Source: Clostridiales bacterium (lineage in GTDB: Bacteria > Bacillota_A > Clostridia > Peptostreptococcales > Anaerovoracaceae). From it: a stretch of DNA of 5,677 bases. The notes beneath the pieces are model-generated. The model did no database searches, had not been told where the DNA came from, and saw only the letters and a list, made by a program, of their open reading frames with translations. The stretch spans positions 1 to 5,677 of the forward strand of contig JAAZHB010000233.1 of the NCBI GenBank assembly GCA_012510935.1, in the 5' to 3' direction. Numbering within the stretch: position 1 is the first letter of the stretch; the number at the start of each line of letters is the position of its first letter. A program made the position numbers and the translations under genes. Shown piece after piece: positions 5,661 through 5,677 of the stretch.

Positions 5661-5677
5661 GCTTTTTCGCGTATGCA

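Noticed and set aside
1..5677. CRISPR array, tRNA or rRNA genes, transposase genes
   Set aside because: No regularly spaced repeats, cloverleaf-like sequence, rRNA motif or transposase motif was seen on either strand.

Overview
The window looks like chromosomal DNA from a low-to-mid GC Firmicute, most likely an anaerobic member of the Clostridia. This is an inference from the uL13 and uS9 protein sequences, strong AGGAGG-type ribosome binding sites, consensus sigma-A promoters and an ApbE of clostridial type. No taxonomic marker is decisive.

Layout. On the + strand, positions 1-455 hold the C-terminal part of an ApbE-type FAD:protein FMN transferase. It is followed at 542-1642 by a membrane-anchored polysaccharide deacetylase with an Ig-like (DUF5011-type) stalk, and a rho-independent terminator at 1697-1729. 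From about 1800 to the right end everything is on the minus strand. A two-gene unit comes first: a MoxR-type AAA+ ATPase (3028-4128) overlaps by 8 bp a protein (1803-3035) that joins a DUF2201-type metallopeptidase-like domain to a VWA domain. It has its own candidate promoter (-10 at 4164-4169). Next, reading rightwards, are a terminator (4229-4261), a decayed MerR-family regulator (4240-4428) with its MerR-type promoter (4458-4488), the rpsI terminator (4524-4550), rpsI (4575-4973) and rplM (4992-5420). A structured leader of about 205 nt and a perfect-consensus promoter (5632-5660) complete the window.

How it works together. rplM-rpsI is the usual uL13-uS9 ribosomal operon, read right to left and closed by its own terminator. 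The MoxR/VWA pair is a chaperone-like ATPase with a MIDAS-bearing adaptor, of the general RavA-ViaA, CbbQ-CbbO and NorQ-NorD type. Here the adaptor carries a metallopeptidase-like domain in which HExxH reads HQVLH. This unit lies between two similar 19-bp imperfect palindromes (1650-1668 and 4199-4217), which suggests an inserted or mobilised module. The deacetylase would act outside the cell on an N-acetylated glycan and has no visible link to the MoxR/VWA pair.

Most worth a second look are the palindrome-flanked MoxR/VWA module with its degenerate zinc motif, the MerR relic that keeps promoter and ribosome binding site but is broken in frame, the structured rplM leader, and an abrupt GC change inside apbE near position 120.
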